A stretch of 64,000 nt of DNA from assembly GCF_000526215.1 (NCBI RefSeq), contig NZ_JAFQ01000004.1:1922001-1986000 (forward strand), written 5' to 3'. A program made the position numbers and the translations under genes. Shown piece by piece: positions 9,163 to 18,101 of the stretch. This DNA comes from Nocardia sp. BMG51109 (GTDB taxonomy: Bacteria > Actinomycetota > Actinomycetes > Mycobacteriales > Mycobacteriaceae). Position 1 is the first letter of the stretch, and the number at the start of each line of letters is the position of its first letter. Below the pieces are notes generated by a model, which did not search any database, was not told the DNA's origin, and was given only the letters and a program-made list of their open reading frames with translations.

Positions 9163-10176
9163 TTGACAGGCACCAACCCACCGCACAACCGGGACGAGCC
9201 GGCGCAGAGCGGGCAACCCAATGAGACCGTGCAGTGGTGGTCGACACCGCCGGCCAGTGCGGGCACACCGGTCACGGGCACGGAACCGACCGTACTGGGT
9301 GGCGGCAGGCCGCAGGGCCCGGTCACGGGCACCGATCCGACCGTGCTGGGCGCGGGATTCGACAACTATGTCGGCGCCTCGCAGCCGCAATATCCACAGC
9401 AGGCCCCGCCGCCGGGCCAGCCGCAGCAGCAGCCCGGATATCCGCCGCCCCCGCCGTACGGCAACCCGCCTTATGGGCAGCAGCAGTTTCCGGGCCGACC
9501 GTACCCGCCGCCCAAGAAGAGCAGCGCCGTCCCGTGGATCATCGGCGGCGCCGTGGGCCTGGTGGTCGTCATCGGCGCCGTGATCGGCATCGCGGTGCTG
9601 GCGGCGAACAGCGACGACAACGGCGGTGGCGGCGGCGGCCTGACCGGCAAGGGCAACAAGGCCGAAGGCAACTACTCGATGGCCAAGGCCACCAATGCCT
9701 GCATGCTGGTCGACACCACGGTGCTGAGCAAGTGGGCACCGATCCCGGACGGCGCCCCGGAACACACCGAACGCCAGCCCACCAGCTACGACGGCGGCTC
9801 CCTGGAGTGCAAGGCCTCCTACACCGGTGCCGGCAAGTACGGCGACGACGGCTCCGACCTGGACCTCGAGGCCGACTTCCAGGGCGAGTACGGCTCGCCG
9901 AGCTTCAACACCTGGAAGCAGATGGACACCCAGACCAGCGGCAGCGGCCGCACCTCGGGCACGATCACGGGCCTGGGCCAGGACGCCTATTACGCCGCCA
10001 ACGAATCGATCTACTCGAGCTTCACCAGCCTCGACTACACCTGCGCGGTACTCGACTCCAACCTGTCCGCCAGGGTGAAGCTGTCCATCGACACCCCGTC
10101 CCCCACCAACAAGCAGGAAGTCGACACGGTCTGCAAGGACGAGCTGAAGAAGGTCCTCACCAGCCTGCACAAGTGA
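9163..10176 (+). CDS. Pro/Gln-rich membrane-anchored surface protein
   Basis: The 337-residue protein starts at TTG 9163 with GGAGG eight bases upstream; the nearby ATG 9156 is in another frame. Residues 1-120 are disordered, rich in Pro, Gln and Gly, and contain two copies of PVTGT(E/D)PTVLG. A single transmembrane helix lies at about 125-147 (VPWIIGGAVGLVVVIGAVIG). The extracellular C-terminal domain (about 170-337) has four or five Cys (ACMLV, LECKAS, YTCAVL, TVCKDEL) and resembles mycobacterial DUF3558-like or PknD-sensor-like surface domains, but I cannot name it firmly. A perfect palindrome follows the gene. Confidence 0.65.
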   Translation: MTGTNPPHNRDEPAQSGQPNETVQWWSTPPASAGTPVTGTEPTVLGGGRPQGPVTGTDPTVLGAGFDNYVGASQPQYPQQAPPPGQPQQQPGYPPPPPYGNPPYGQQQFPGRPYPPPKKSSAVPWIIGGAVGLVVVIGAVIGIAVLAANSDDNGGGGGGLTGKGNKAEGNYSMAKATNACMLVDTTVLSKWAPIPDGAPEHTERQPTSYDGGSLECKASYTGAGKYGDDGSDLDLEADFQGEYGSPSFNTWKQMDTQTSGSGRTSGTITGLGQDAYYAANESIYSSFTSLDYTCAVLDSNLSARVKLSIDTPSPTNKQEVDTVCKDELKKVLTSLHK

Positions 10177-10190
10177 ACCCATAGAGAAAG

Positions 10191-10222
10191 GAAAGTCGCC
10201 GGTAGATCTACCGGCGACTTTC
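10191..10222 (+). terminator. Perfect 32-base palindrome terminator
   Basis: Two 16-base arms, GAAAGTCGCCGGTAGA and TCTACCGGCGACTTTC, form a perfect palindrome 15 bases after the stop of the surface-protein gene. It is the most probable terminator of that gene. Confidence 0.7.
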
Positions 10223-10493
10223 CGCTGTGGAAGGAACGGTATGGCTTTCGAACCCGGCGGTCGAAACGACAGGGCTCCTTGCGCAGTGCCCTGAGCTGCA
10301 CACATAGAAGGCCATCGGCATTTCGTGCAGGAAATGCACCCCGCCCTACTACCATCGACCACGGCGAAGCCACGCGAAGCACCGGAGGTGGTCGATGGTA
10401 GTGGGGGCGGGAACGACGTAGCCCCGGCGATATGACCGAAGCCAGTGATCGTTCCGGGGCCTTCAATAGACGAGTGTAGGGGGGACTCGGAGT
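10223..10493. repeat. Intergenic region with a 24-bp-arm inverted repeat
   Basis: There is no gene here. Positions 10339-10362 and 10388-10411 form a long inverted repeat (core ACTACCATCGACCAC against GTGGTCGATGGTAGT) around a 25-base loop. A second stem, GCCCCGG/CCGGGGC, lies at 10422-10461. The stretch directly precedes the Abi-like gene and may be a structured leader, a terminator pair or a decayed mobile-element end. Confidence 0.55.
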
Positions 10494-11177
10494 ATGTCAA
10501 GCATGGCTCGGGCAGCCTGGAGCAACTGCGTGATCGCAGATCTGCTTACGCATCAACGGCTGAGTTCGTACCTCACTGCAGCGAACGACGACCTCGATGC
10601 AGCCCTTCGGCTGTACGAGTGGAACACGAACGCATCGGCCGGCACCCTGTCGCTCATATCCATGACCGAAGTCATAGTGCGAAACGCAATGGATGCTGCG
10701 CTCAGCCAGTGGTCGCAGAGCCGCTATGGCGATGGAGCGTGGTTCACCCACGCGCCCCTGGATGCACGTGGGTGTGCAGACATTGCCGAAGCTCGTAGAC
10801 GTGCGATCAAGCGCCAACCGACCGAGGTGCACGGAAAGGTGGTAGCTGAACTTTCGTTCGGATTCTGGCGGTACCTCACCGCGTCTCGGTACTTGACTTC
10901 CCTGTGGGTGCCAGCCTTGAATACGGCGTTTCCTCACGGTCATGCCGACATCGGCCAGAGACGGAAGCAAGTCGAACAGCGACTTCAACGCCTCGCATTC
11001 GTGCGGAATCGGGCCGCTCACCACGAGCCGATCCATCAACGGCGTCTGATCGATGACGTCGCCGATGCCATCGCAGTTGCAAGGTGGATCTCCCCCGACG
11101 CGGCGGCATGGATCGGCTCGAAGGAGCCAGTGACTGCAACGTACCGCAGGAAGCCACAACTTGGGGATCGCGGTTAG
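10494..11177 (+). CDS. Abi-like (Abi_2) HEPN-type protein
   Basis: The 227-residue protein resembles the Abi family (PF07751, AbiD/AbiF). These proteins are linked to abortive infection against phage, and several carry HEPN ribonuclease motifs. The first part has LSSYLTAANDDLDAALRLYEWN and the family-like MTEVIVRNAMDAAL. The key motif FVRNRAAHHEPI (about residues 174-185) fits the HEPN R-x4-6-H pattern. The centre contains WRYLTASRYLTSLW. No antitoxin-like partner is adjacent. Base composition is lower in GC than the surroundings, suggesting acquisition. A defence role is inferred from the family. Confidence 0.75.
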   Translation: MSSMARAAWSNCVIADLLTHQRLSSYLTAANDDLDAALRLYEWNTNASAGTLSLISMTEVIVRNAMDAALSQWSQSRYGDGAWFTHAPLDARGCADIAEARRRAIKRQPTEVHGKVVAELSFGFWRYLTASRYLTSLWVPALNTAFPHGHADIGQRRKQVEQRLQRLAFVRNRAAHHEPIHQRRLIDDVADAIAVARWISPDAAAWIGSKEPVTATYRRKPQLGDRG

Positions 11178-11293
11178 ACGATTGACGGCCGTTATCACGT
11201 TGTCGTGCCCGATAAGCTGCTCCGGATGATCACATGCGGTTGTCGTCGGAATCGTTCTGATCGACGTCACTCTCGAACGCGCTCTCGATGAGA

Positions 11294-11476
11294 TCACAGA
11301 GATCGTCTTCGGTCTCGTGCAGCCACCTGCCGCATCAGACACTCGGCCGCCATCTCATTCGCCTTGGCATGCAGTTCCACCTCGGTGTAGCAGCCGAGGC
11401 TGATCATGTGGCCGAGTTCGACAAGATCGTCCACAAACGTCGTACCCATGCGATCCGGCCCACACCAATGCGCCAA
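11294..11476 (-). CDS. Short hypothetical ORF, possibly a remnant
   Basis: The 60-residue frame (or 51 residues from ATG 11449) includes FVDDLVELGHMISLGCYTEVELHAKA and has coding-like third-position bias in its middle part. There is no clear ribosome binding site and no recognisable domain. It lies between the Abi-like gene and tRNA-Ser(GGA) in an otherwise empty stretch (11178-11629). It could be a small gene or the end of a decayed one. Confidence 0.3.
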   Translation of the reverse strand: MAHWCGPDRMGTTFVDDLVELGHMISLGCYTEVELHAKANEMAAECLMRQVAARDRRRSL

Positions 11477-11580
11477 CCACGCTCATCGACGCCACATCCT
11501 CGCCCCGTCGCTCCGGCCAGAGGCCAACCGACCGAAGCGGTGCGGTCCTGCTGAGCTTCTGGAAACAGGCCATATCAGCA

Positions 11581-11616
11581 CAATCCTGGCCCAAACTAAC
11601 GTTCGGGCCAGGATTG
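11581..11616. terminator. Perfect 12-bp stem hairpin
   Basis: CAATCCTGGCCC and GGGCCAGGATTG form a perfect 12-bp stem with a 12-base loop. It lies just downstream of tRNA-Ser(GGA), which is on the minus strand, and probably terminates it. Confidence 0.6.
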
Positions 11617-11629
11617 AGTAATCCACTTC

Positions 11630-11717
11630 TGGCGGAGGATGCGGGATTCGAACCCGCGAGGGCGTTAACCCAACCCGCGTTCCAGGCGAGCGCCATAGGC
11701 CACTAGGCGAATCCTCC
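11630..11717 (-). tRNA. tRNA-Ser (anticodon GGA)
   Basis: On the minus strand the acceptor stem starts GGAGGAT and closes with ATCCTCC-G-CCA. The T-loop GGTTCGAATCC is present, the anticodon loop reads CTGGAAC (anticodon GGA, codons UCC/UCU), and a long variable arm identifies a class II serine tRNA. The CCA end is encoded (complement at 11630-11632). Confidence 0.95.
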
Positions 11718-11744
11718 GTGGGGCAGCATACCGGCCGGGTCGCG

Positions 11745-12287
11745 TCACTGTAAAAACGGGGCTCGAGCAGGGGTCCAGTGTGGGTCGCGGCCGGTTACGG
11801 CGACGATTCGGTCGATCAGCGGTGCCGTGGCGGGGGCGTCGACCGCGCTGCCCCACAGTTCGGGCAGGGGCGCCTCGGGGACGAAAGCGGTGACGTGGTC
11901 GAGACAGGCTCGCAAGGTCTCCTCGGGCAGGTGGAACGGGCGGCCGAGCGCGACGGCGAGGTCCCAGCCGTGCACCACCATCTCGGTGAGGGCGATCCTG
12001 CCCCACAGCTCGTTGGGCAACCGGAGCTGCGGCGGGCCGCCCGTGCCCGTCCAGGCGGCCGGGTCCGCCCATGCCTCGCCGAGTTCCGCCACCTGTGCCG
12101 CACGATCACCAGGAGGCGGGGCGGCCCGTCCGGCGAGTTCGATGAAGCCCCGCGCGGACTCGACGATGTGGTCGACGAGATCGGCGACGGTGTACTCGGC
12201 GCACGGTGTCGGGCGGCCGAGCAGTTCGTCGGACACGTCCGCCAGCAGCTCGATCATGGTGTGGCAGGCCGGTTTCAGGTCGATCAT
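11745..12287 (-). CDS. TIGR03086-family (DinB/maleylpyruvate isomerase-like) protein
   Basis: The 180-residue protein starts at MIDLKPACHTM, with a GAGGA ribosome site; a longer in-frame start at 12323 is less likely. It has the family's TPCAEYTVADLVDHIVES segment (about residues 29-46), where His is a metal ligand, and EMVVHGWDLAVALGRP, which supplies the other His. These DinB-fold, metal-binding proteins are abundant in actinobacteria and generally have no defined substrate, although some act as mycothiol-dependent enzymes. It stands alone between a tRNA gene and a WS/DGAT-like gene. Confidence 0.8.
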   Translation of the reverse strand: MIDLKPACHTMIELLADVSDELLGRPTPCAEYTVADLVDHIVESARGFIELAGRAAPPPGDRAAQVAELGEAWADPAAWTGTGGPPQLRLPNELWGRIALTEMVVHGWDLAVALGRPFHLPEETLRACLDHVTAFVPEAPLPELWGSAVDAPATAPLIDRIVAVTGRDPHWTPARAPFLQ

Positions 12288-12639
12288 CGCGTCCTCCTCG
12301 GGTCGGCGGCCGTCCGCGCGCACTGGCGCCCTCGAAGAATCGACGGCCCGGGCGGCGGAAAATAATCGGCACCGGGCCGGATCGCACGGGTGTCAGCGCA
12401 GCAACGGCACCCTCGTTCCGTGAGTCGGATCCTCCGGAGAGTCATCAACACCCCTCCACAGCCATTCGTGCATGTTGGTGGCCGGAATCCAGAGCTGCCC
12501 TCGTCCGCAACCGATATCTCGAACTACAGCGCGGGCCCGGCACGGCGCCGCCGCCCGCGAATGCCACCGTCCAGTCGGCAATAGATCCCGGCCGAGCACG
12601 CCGGAGTGACGGGGATCGGCGAAGAGGGCCGCTCGAGTA
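12288..12639. other. Intergenic region, nothing recognised
   Basis: About 350 bases between two leftward genes. It must contain the promoter of the TIGR03086-type gene. I see no hairpin of note, no RNA gene and no coding-like frame. Confidence 0.4.
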
Positions 12640-14250
12640 TCAGTGCCCGGCAGGGGGTTTCGGACCGTCTCCCAACATCTCCAGCACCTCCGTGAGCGCG
12701 GCATCCAGCTGCCCGGCGTAGGCGTCGATATCGGGCACCACGGCGGGGTCGGCGTGCACCGACACCGTGACCGTGCGGCCGAGACCGTGCACGCCGTGCG
12801 TCAGGTGCATGACGGCGCCGAGGGCGGGGAAGCCGGCGGTGAACCGGACCGGGCCGCCGCCGAAGGTCAGATCCGCCGGTCCGCGATTCACGCTGGACAC
12901 CACCGTGTGGCCGGACAGCGCGTCGGGCACCTGATCTATCGGATAGGTGGCCACGTCGCGGCGCAGCACGGAAGCCGGGAGCACATCCGTCACGCGATCC
13001 TGCGCCGACAGCAGCGGATGTTCGGCACGGGCGCGGCGCGCGTCCAGATCGGCGGCGATCCGGTCGGCGCGGCGGCGGGGATCCGGTTCGGCGCCATGCA
13101 ATGCGATGCCGAGATCACGGTAATTGTTGTGCGAGCGACTATTTCGGCTCGGCACCGCCATCGAGACCTGGGCAGCGAGTTCGGCTTCCGGCGATTTCAG
13201 GTACCGGTTCAACGCCGAGGCGACGGCCGTCAGGACCACCACTGTGACCGTGTACCCCGGAATCTTCAGGTCATCCCGAACGAGCATGCGCACCACGTGT
13301 TCGGCCGGTTCGGGCGGCTGATTCAGCAGGGTAGGAGGAAACCCGGGCGCGGCCGGCGGCACCTCGCCACGCTCGGCCCGAGAAGCCAGCTCACGGCGCG
13401 CACCCTCCGCCGCGAACCCGCGAACAACGGTTCTACTCAGCAGAACCGGGAAGGCGAGCAGTGAAACTGCCTCTGTCGCAGAGTTTTCCACGCGACCCAG
13501 CCAACCTCCTGCCGTACCGGCAAGAGCCCGTCGAAGACACCGATCGCGCAACCGCGCGGCGAGCGCTGCGCGCCGGCGATGGACACGACGAGCGTGGGAA
13601 TGAGCCGGCCACACCTGATCTGTGCCCGGCTCCGCCACCCGCGGCACCGAGCAGCGGTCCGCCACCGAAGCCTCGCCGTCCCCACCGCCGCTGCCGAACG
13701 CCGCATCACCTCCATCGACACTCACGAAACCGCTGCGACTGTCGGCCTTGCGTACCCCACGGGTCCGCACGGGCCCCGCCCGACCAGCACCCTCGGCGAA
13801 CAGTGCCCGCGCGACCGCGGCCGCCCGTTGTCCGTCGGCGAGCGCGTGCGACAGCTGTAGCACCGCGACGAGCGCCGGATCGGCACCGCCGGGCGCCCCG
13901 ACGACCCCGCGGAACAGATGCAGGCGCCATGCGTACTCGTCGGCGCGCACACCCTCGCCGAGCAGATCGCCGAGCGCCGCAACGACATTCGGCCAACCGG
14001 GCTCGTCCAGGCGGTGCTCGACGACCTGATCGCCGGTGAATCCGCGCGGCACCCGGACCGGATACCCGAACCGCCGTTCCCGCACCCGCACCGACAGATC
14101 GGGAATGCGCGCACTGCGGGCCGCGACGCTCGCGCGCAGATCATCGGCCGAGCGGCCGGTATCGGTGAAGCAGTACAGCAGGAACAGGTCGTTGCACGTC
14201 CGGTGGGACAACCAGTATCTGGTCGCATCCTGGGGCGTCAGCGCATCCAT
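12640..14250 (-). CDS. WS/DGAT-like acyltransferase with altered active site
   Basis: The 536-residue protein has the wax ester synthase/diacylglycerol acyltransferase organisation: the N-terminal MDALTPQDATRYWL, the condensation-type core, and a C-terminal DUF1298 half with VVSSVNRGPADLTFGG. These enzymes acylate alcohols or diacylglycerol for storage lipids. The usual HHxxxDG motif is replaced by LSHALADGQ (about residue 135), so the first His is Leu while the second His and the DG are kept. A poorly conserved Gly/Ser/Arg-rich insert spans about residues 170-260. It diverges from qcrB, and the tandem dyads at 14299-14323 could regulate both. Confidence 0.7.
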   Translation of the reverse strand: MDALTPQDATRYWLSHRTCNDLFLLYCFTDTGRSADDLRASVAARSARIPDLSVRVRERRFGYPVRVPRGFTGDQVVEHRLDEPGWPNVVAALGDLLGEGVRADEYAWRLHLFRGVVGAPGGADPALVAVLQLSHALADGQRAAAVARALFAEGAGRAGPVRTRGVRKADSRSGFVSVDGGDAAFGSGGGDGEASVADRCSVPRVAEPGTDQVWPAHSHARRVHRRRAALAARLRDRCLRRALAGTAGGWLGRVENSATEAVSLLAFPVLLSRTVVRGFAAEGARRELASRAERGEVPPAAPGFPPTLLNQPPEPAEHVVRMLVRDDLKIPGYTVTVVVLTAVASALNRYLKSPEAELAAQVSMAVPSRNSRSHNNYRDLGIALHGAEPDPRRRADRIAADLDARRARAEHPLLSAQDRVTDVLPASVLRRDVATYPIDQVPDALSGHTVVSSVNRGPADLTFGGGPVRFTAGFPALGAVMHLTHGVHGLGRTVTVSVHADPAVVPDIDAYAGQLDAALTEVLEMLGDGPKPPAGH

Positions 14251-14298
14251 CCCGCCGACCATATCGGCTCGAACCATCGATCGGACGCGCCGCTAGTG

Positions 14299-14323
14299 CT
14301 ACAGTCTGTAGTAGAAGATCTAC
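14299..14323. promoter_or_regulatory. Two tandem BlaI/CopY-like operator dyads
   Basis: CTACA-GTC-TGTAG (14299-14311) and GTAGA-AGA-TCTAC (14311-14323) are perfect 13-base dyads that share one base and whose centres are 12 bases apart. The TACA...TGTA core is the known signature of BlaI/CopY-type winged-helix repressors. It lies between divergent genes, 30 bases before the qcrB start. No blaI-like gene is present in the window. Confidence 0.6.
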
Positions 14324-14353
14324 GGCTCTTTAACCCGGGGTGGGGTGACTGCC

Positions 14354-15991
14354 ATGGCAGTACGAGAAGGTTCCCTCGGCCGCAGGATCGCCACACAGGC
14401 CGATTCCGCCGACCAGCGATATACCGCGGCCAACTTCGCCAAGAGATCCATCAACAAGGTCTTTCCGACGCACTGGTCGTTCCTGCTCGGCGAGATCGCG
14501 CTCTACAGCTTCATCATCCTGCTGCTGTCGGGCATCTATCTGACGCTGTTCTTCGACCCGTCGATGACGGAGGTCGTCTACGACGGCACCTATCAGCCGC
14601 TGCGCGGGGTGACCATGTCGCGCGCCTACGAATCGACGCTGCAGATCAGCTTCGACGTGCGCGGCGGCCTGTTCGTGCGACAGGTACACCATTGGGCCGC
14701 ACTGCTTTTCGCCGCGTCGATGATCGTGCACATGTGCCGCGTCTTCTTCACCGGCGCGTTCCGCCGCCCCCGCGAGGCGAACTGGGTGATGGGCGCGATC
14801 ATCCTGATCATCGCGATGTTCGAGGGCTTCTTCGGCTACTCGATCCCCGACGATCTGGCCTCGGGGACCGGCCTGCGCGCCGCGTTCGCGGGAATCACCC
14901 TGGGAATTCCGGTGATGGGCACCTGGACGCACTGGCTGCTGTTCGGCGGCGACTTCCCCGGCGAGATCATCATCCCGCGCCTGTACATCGCGCACGTGCT
15001 GCTGTTCCCCGGCATCATCCTGGCGCTCATCGCGGCCCACATCGCCCTGGTCTGGTACCAGAAACACACCCAGTTCCCCGGCCCGGCGCGCACCGAGAAG
15101 AACGTGATCGGCACCCGGATCGTGCCGGTGTTCTCGCTGGATCAGGGCGCGTTCTTCATGTTCACGCTGGGCGTCGTCGCGATCATGGGCGGCGTGCTAC
15201 AGATCAATCCGATCTGGAATCTGGGGCCCTACAACCCGTCTCAGGTCTCGGCCGGCACCCAGCCCGACTTCTACATGATGTGGACCGACGGCTTCCTGCG
15301 CCTGTTCCCGGCCTGGGAGCTGTACATCTTCGGGCACACCGTCCCGGGCGCGTTCTCGGTGGCGATCCTGATGCCGGTGATCTTCGTGGCGATCATCGCC
15401 TACCCCTGGATCGAGAAACGCCTCACCAAGGACTACGCGCACCACAACCTGCTGCAGCGCCCGCGTGACGTGCCGGTGCGCACGGCGATCGGCGCCATGT
15501 CGATCACCTTCTACCTGGTGCTCACGCTGGCCTGCGTCAACGACATCATCGCCCTGGCATTCGACATCTCGCTCAACGCGACGACCTGGTTCTTCCGGAT
15601 CGCCCTGTTGCTCGCGCCGCCGCTGGCCTACTTCGCGGCTTATCGGCTGTGCCTGGCGCTGCAACGCAGCGATCGCACCGTACTCGAGCACGGCATCGAG
15701 ACCGGTGTGGTCCGGCGCCTGCCGCACGGTGAGTACATCGAGCTGCACCAGCCGCTGGGCCCGGTGGACGAGCACGGCCATCCGATTCCGCTGCCCTATC
15801 AGGGCGCACCGGTGCCGAAGAAGATGAACCGGTTGGGCCTGTCCGGTAAGCCCGGCAGCGGCAGCTTCCTCCGGGCGGATCCGGCGGGCGAGATCGAGCA
15901 GTTGCGCGCCGTCGACCGCGAACAGGAACACGAGCAGTTGGCCGTGCTCCGGCGATATCAGGAGAACCGCGCTCCGGAGCACGAGGACTGA
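14354..15991 (+). CDS. qcrB: Cytochrome bc1 complex cytochrome b subunit, solitary copy
   Basis: The 545-residue membrane protein is an actinobacterial QcrB, the quinol-oxidising subunit of the bcc:aa3 supercomplex. Haem-ligand His pairs are visible in helix B ([19 protein letters not shown]) and helix D ([11 protein letters not shown] and [12 protein letters not shown]). The Qo motif appears as PDFYMMW (PEWY in other groups). The C-terminal extension is typical of actinobacteria. It starts at ATG 14354 or GTG 14345. Unlike the usual qcrCAB operon, no qcrC or qcrA is adjacent, so this is probably a second copy under its own control. A paralogue insensitive to an inhibitor is one possible role (inference). 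Confidence 0.9.
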   Translation: MAVREGSLGRRIATQADSADQRYTAANFAKRSINKVFPTHWSFLLGEIALYSFIILLLSGIYLTLFFDPSMTEVVYDGTYQPLRGVTMSRAYESTLQISFDVRGGLFVRQVHHWAALLFAASMIVHMCRVFFTGAFRRPREANWVMGAIILIIAMFEGFFGYSIPDDLASGTGLRAAFAGITLGIPVMGTWTHWLLFGGDFPGEIIIPRLYIAHVLLFPGIILALIAAHIALVWYQKHTQFPGPARTEKNVIGTRIVPVFSLDQGAFFMFTLGVVAIMGGVLQINPIWNLGPYNPSQVSAGTQPDFYMMWTDGFLRLFPAWELYIFGHTVPGAFSVAILMPVIFVAIIAYPWIEKRLTKDYAHHNLLQRPRDVPVRTAIGAMSITFYLVLTLACVNDIIALAFDISLNATTWFFRIALLLAPPLAYFAAYRLCLALQRSDRTVLEHGIETGVVRRLPHGEYIELHQPLGPVDEHGHPIPLPYQGAPVPKKMNRLGLSGKPGSGSFLRADPAGEIEQLRAVDREQEHEQLAVLRRYQENRAPEHED

Positions 15992-16003
15992 GCGGCACCG
16001 CGA

Positions 16004-16034
16004 AGGCCCCGAGCCGAATCGACCCGGGGCCCGT
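16004..16034 (+). terminator. Hairpin after qcrB
   Basis: GGCCCCG and CGGGGCC form a stem around GAGCCGAATCGACC-like loop sequence, followed by CGTTTCTG. It lies about 15 bases after the qcrB stop and before the convergent DUF397 gene. Confidence 0.6.
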
Positions 16035-16058
16035 TTCTGCCTGGTTCGAAACCGCCGA

Positions 16059-16268
16059 TCAGGCGGGACCGAACCTTTCCGCGTGCACGTCCGCGACGAA
16101 CGCGTCCCATTCGCCCGGGGCGAATGCCAACACCGGGCCCTGCTCGCGGTCCTTGGTGTCGCGAACCGCGACATTGCCGCCGGCCAGAAACGCAACTTCC
16201 ACACAGTTTCCGTCGGGGCCGCTGTATGTGCTCTTGCGCCACACGGCACCGATCGAATCAACCTTCAC
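16059..16268 (-). CDS. DUF397 domain protein
   Basis: The 69-residue protein starts at GTG 16268, with GGAGC upstream, and carries the DUF397 signature: WRKSTYSGPDGNCVEVAFL, then VAVRDTKD and the closing FAPGEWDAFVADV. DUF397 proteins are small regulatory partners of XRE-type regulators in actinobacteria. Here no XRE gene is adjacent, which is unusual. The 5' extension of the open frame to 16451 does not look coding. Confidence 0.85.
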   Translation of the reverse strand: MKVDSIGAVWRKSTYSGPDGNCVEVAFLAGGNVAVRDTKDREQGPVLAFAPGEWDAFVADVHAERFGPA

Positions 16269-16645
16269 GGCACTAGCTCCTTTGCTGCGTCGAGAATGAT
16301 ATATCTCTGCCATCGTTTCTGCTACGCCGGGATCCGCCGTGCGGAGAATCCCGTGGTGCGCCTGGTGGTAGCACGCAATAGTGCGACTTGCTGTATTGAT
16401 CGCGCACGTCCACACCGTGGACCTGGTGGGGATCGACCCCGGCGTGCACATTAGCAGGTCCCCGCAATAGCGGCCGTTTACTTTCGTTTTCGATACCGTC
16501 CGGCCTACGAAAAGTTACCGAGAATTCGAATAGCCGTGCAATTGCCATTCCCTCGGAAGCGGTCGGGCAAACGCGCACTCCGACGAGAATTCACGCACGG
16601 CCGTACTACCGCGAACGGACCGGATAATCGCCGCGTGCGTGAATC
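16269..16645. other. Intergenic region without the expected XRE partner
   Basis: This stretch of about 375 bases is relatively AT-rich. A helix-turn-helix partner of the DUF397 gene would be expected here, but I find no coding-like frame or RNA gene. It holds the promoters of the DUF397 gene and of the rightward DUF309 gene. Confidence 0.4.
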
Positions 16646-17131
16646 GTGGATCATGGAGTCGTGGTCGAACGTGATCGAGACGATGTCGGACGTGCCCGAA
16701 ATGCCCGTCCCCGCGACCGGCTGGGCCGCCCGCTGCCGCCCGGCAGCGTCGGCGTCGAGCGCATTCCGGACGATCTGGACCTGCCGCCGAACGAGACCCT
16801 CGACTACGCCCAGCGACTGCTCGACGACGGGCTGGCCTTCAACGCGCACGAGGTCCTGGAGGGTGCGTGGAAGAGCGGGCCGTTCGCCGAGCGGATGCTG
16901 TGGCAGGGGTTGGCGCAGTACGCCGTCGGCCTCACGCATATCCAGCGCGGCAACCCGAAGGGTGCGCGCACCTTGCTGGAGCGGGCCGCGGGCCGGTTGA
17001 CCGCCTACGGTGCGGCGCCGTACGGCATCGACGGCCCCGGCCTGGTGTCCCATGCCGAGAGTCTGCTGGCGGATCTGGATGCCGGCCGGACGATCGGCGA
17101 GGACCGGCTGCGCCCCCGGCTACGGCTCTGA
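16646..17131 (+). CDS. DUF309 domain protein
   Basis: The 161-residue protein contains a DUF309 domain at about residues 45-105: LDYAQRLLDDGLAFNAHEVLEGAWK and RMLWQGLAQYAVGLTHIQRGN. The conserved His and Glu of FNAHEVLE are typical. The family is widespread and of unknown function. The start is uncertain; GTG 16646 and GTG 16661 are both possible, and the N-terminal RDRDDVGRARNARPRD is common in actinobacterial homologues. It ends 4 bases before gluQ and is probably cotranscribed with it. Confidence 0.75.
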   Translation: MDHGVVVERDRDDVGRARNARPRDRLGRPLPPGSVGVERIPDDLDLPPNETLDYAQRLLDDGLAFNAHEVLEGAWKSGPFAERMLWQGLAQYAVGLTHIQRGNPKGARTLLERAAGRLTAYGAAPYGIDGPGLVSHAESLLADLDAGRTIGEDRLRPRLRL

Positions 17132-17135
17132 CCCG

Positions 17136-18056
17136 ATGCCGGCCGGACGATTCGCACCCAGCCCCTCGGGCGACCTGCATCTGGGCAATCTGCGCACCGC
17201 GCTGCTGGCGTGGCTGTTCGCCCGGTCGACGGGCCGCGCCTTCTATATCCGCATCGAGGATCTCGATCGGGTGCGGCCCGGCGCCGCCGAGCGTCAACTG
17301 GCCGACCTGACCGCCCTCGGCCTGGACTGGGATCCGCCCGTGCTCCGGCAGTCCGAGCGCCTGGACCGACACCTCGCGGCCGTCGACACCCTCACAGCGG
17401 CGGGCCTGACCTACGAATGTTATTGCACCCGAAGGGAAATCCAACAGGCCGCGAGCGCACCACACGGACCGATGGGCGCCTACCCGGGCACCTGCCGCGA
17501 CCTCACCGACGCCGAGCGCGCCGCCCACCGCGCCGAGGGCCGTCCCGCCGCGCTGCGCTTGCGTTCGCAGACAACAGGATTCGAGACGAAATTCGAGATC
17601 GTCGACGAAATCCACGGACACTACCGGGGTCTCGTGGACGACTTCGTGCTGCGTCGCGGCGACGGTACCCCCGCATACAACCTCGCGGTGGTGGTCGACG
17701 ACGCCGACCAGGGCATCGACCAGGTGGTCCGCGGCGACGACCTGCTGGCGTCCACCCCGCGGCAGGCCTATCTGGCCACCCTGCTCGGGCTGCCGGTGCC
17801 GCACTACGCCCACGTCCCGTTGGTACTCAACCGCGAGGGTAAGCGGCTTGCCAAGCGCGACGGCGCGGTCACGTCGGCCGACCGCATCGCACTGGGTGAG
17901 ACACCGCGACAGGTGCTTGCGCTGCTGGCGGATTCGCTCGGCCGCACCGCGACCACCCCCGCCGAGCTACTCGACGGGTTCACACCGGCTACGCTGCCGC
18001 TCGAGCCGTGGACACTCGACCCGCAGAACGTGGTGAAATCCATCCGGAATCCGTAA
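17136..18056 (+). CDS. gluQ: Glutamyl-queuosine tRNA(Asp) synthetase
   Basis: The 306-residue enzyme resembles the catalytic half of glutamyl-tRNA synthetase and lacks an anticodon-binding domain, as expected of GluQ-RS, which attaches Glu to queuosine in tRNA(Asp). The HIGH-type motif is in FAPSPSGDLHLGNLRTALL, and the KMSKS equivalent is GKRLAKRDGA. A zinc site is seen as YECYC and, further on, YPGTC. Length (about 300) fits the family. It lies near a YhhQ-type transporter and Tgt, so the host appears to salvage queuine and further modify Q-tRNA. Confidence 0.9.
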   Translation: MPAGRFAPSPSGDLHLGNLRTALLAWLFARSTGRAFYIRIEDLDRVRPGAAERQLADLTALGLDWDPPVLRQSERLDRHLAAVDTLTAAGLTYECYCTRREIQQAASAPHGPMGAYPGTCRDLTDAERAAHRAEGRPAALRLRSQTTGFETKFEIVDEIHGHYRGLVDDFVLRRGDGTPAYNLAVVVDDADQGIDQVVRGDDLLASTPRQAYLATLLGLPVPHYAHVPLVLNREGKRLAKRDGAVTSADRIALGETPRQVLALLADSLGRTATTPAELLDGFTPATLPLEPWTLDPQNVVKSIRNP

Positions 18057-18101
18057 CCTACGCAAGAAGTCCGAAGCCACAACCAATTCAGAGGACCATT
18101 G

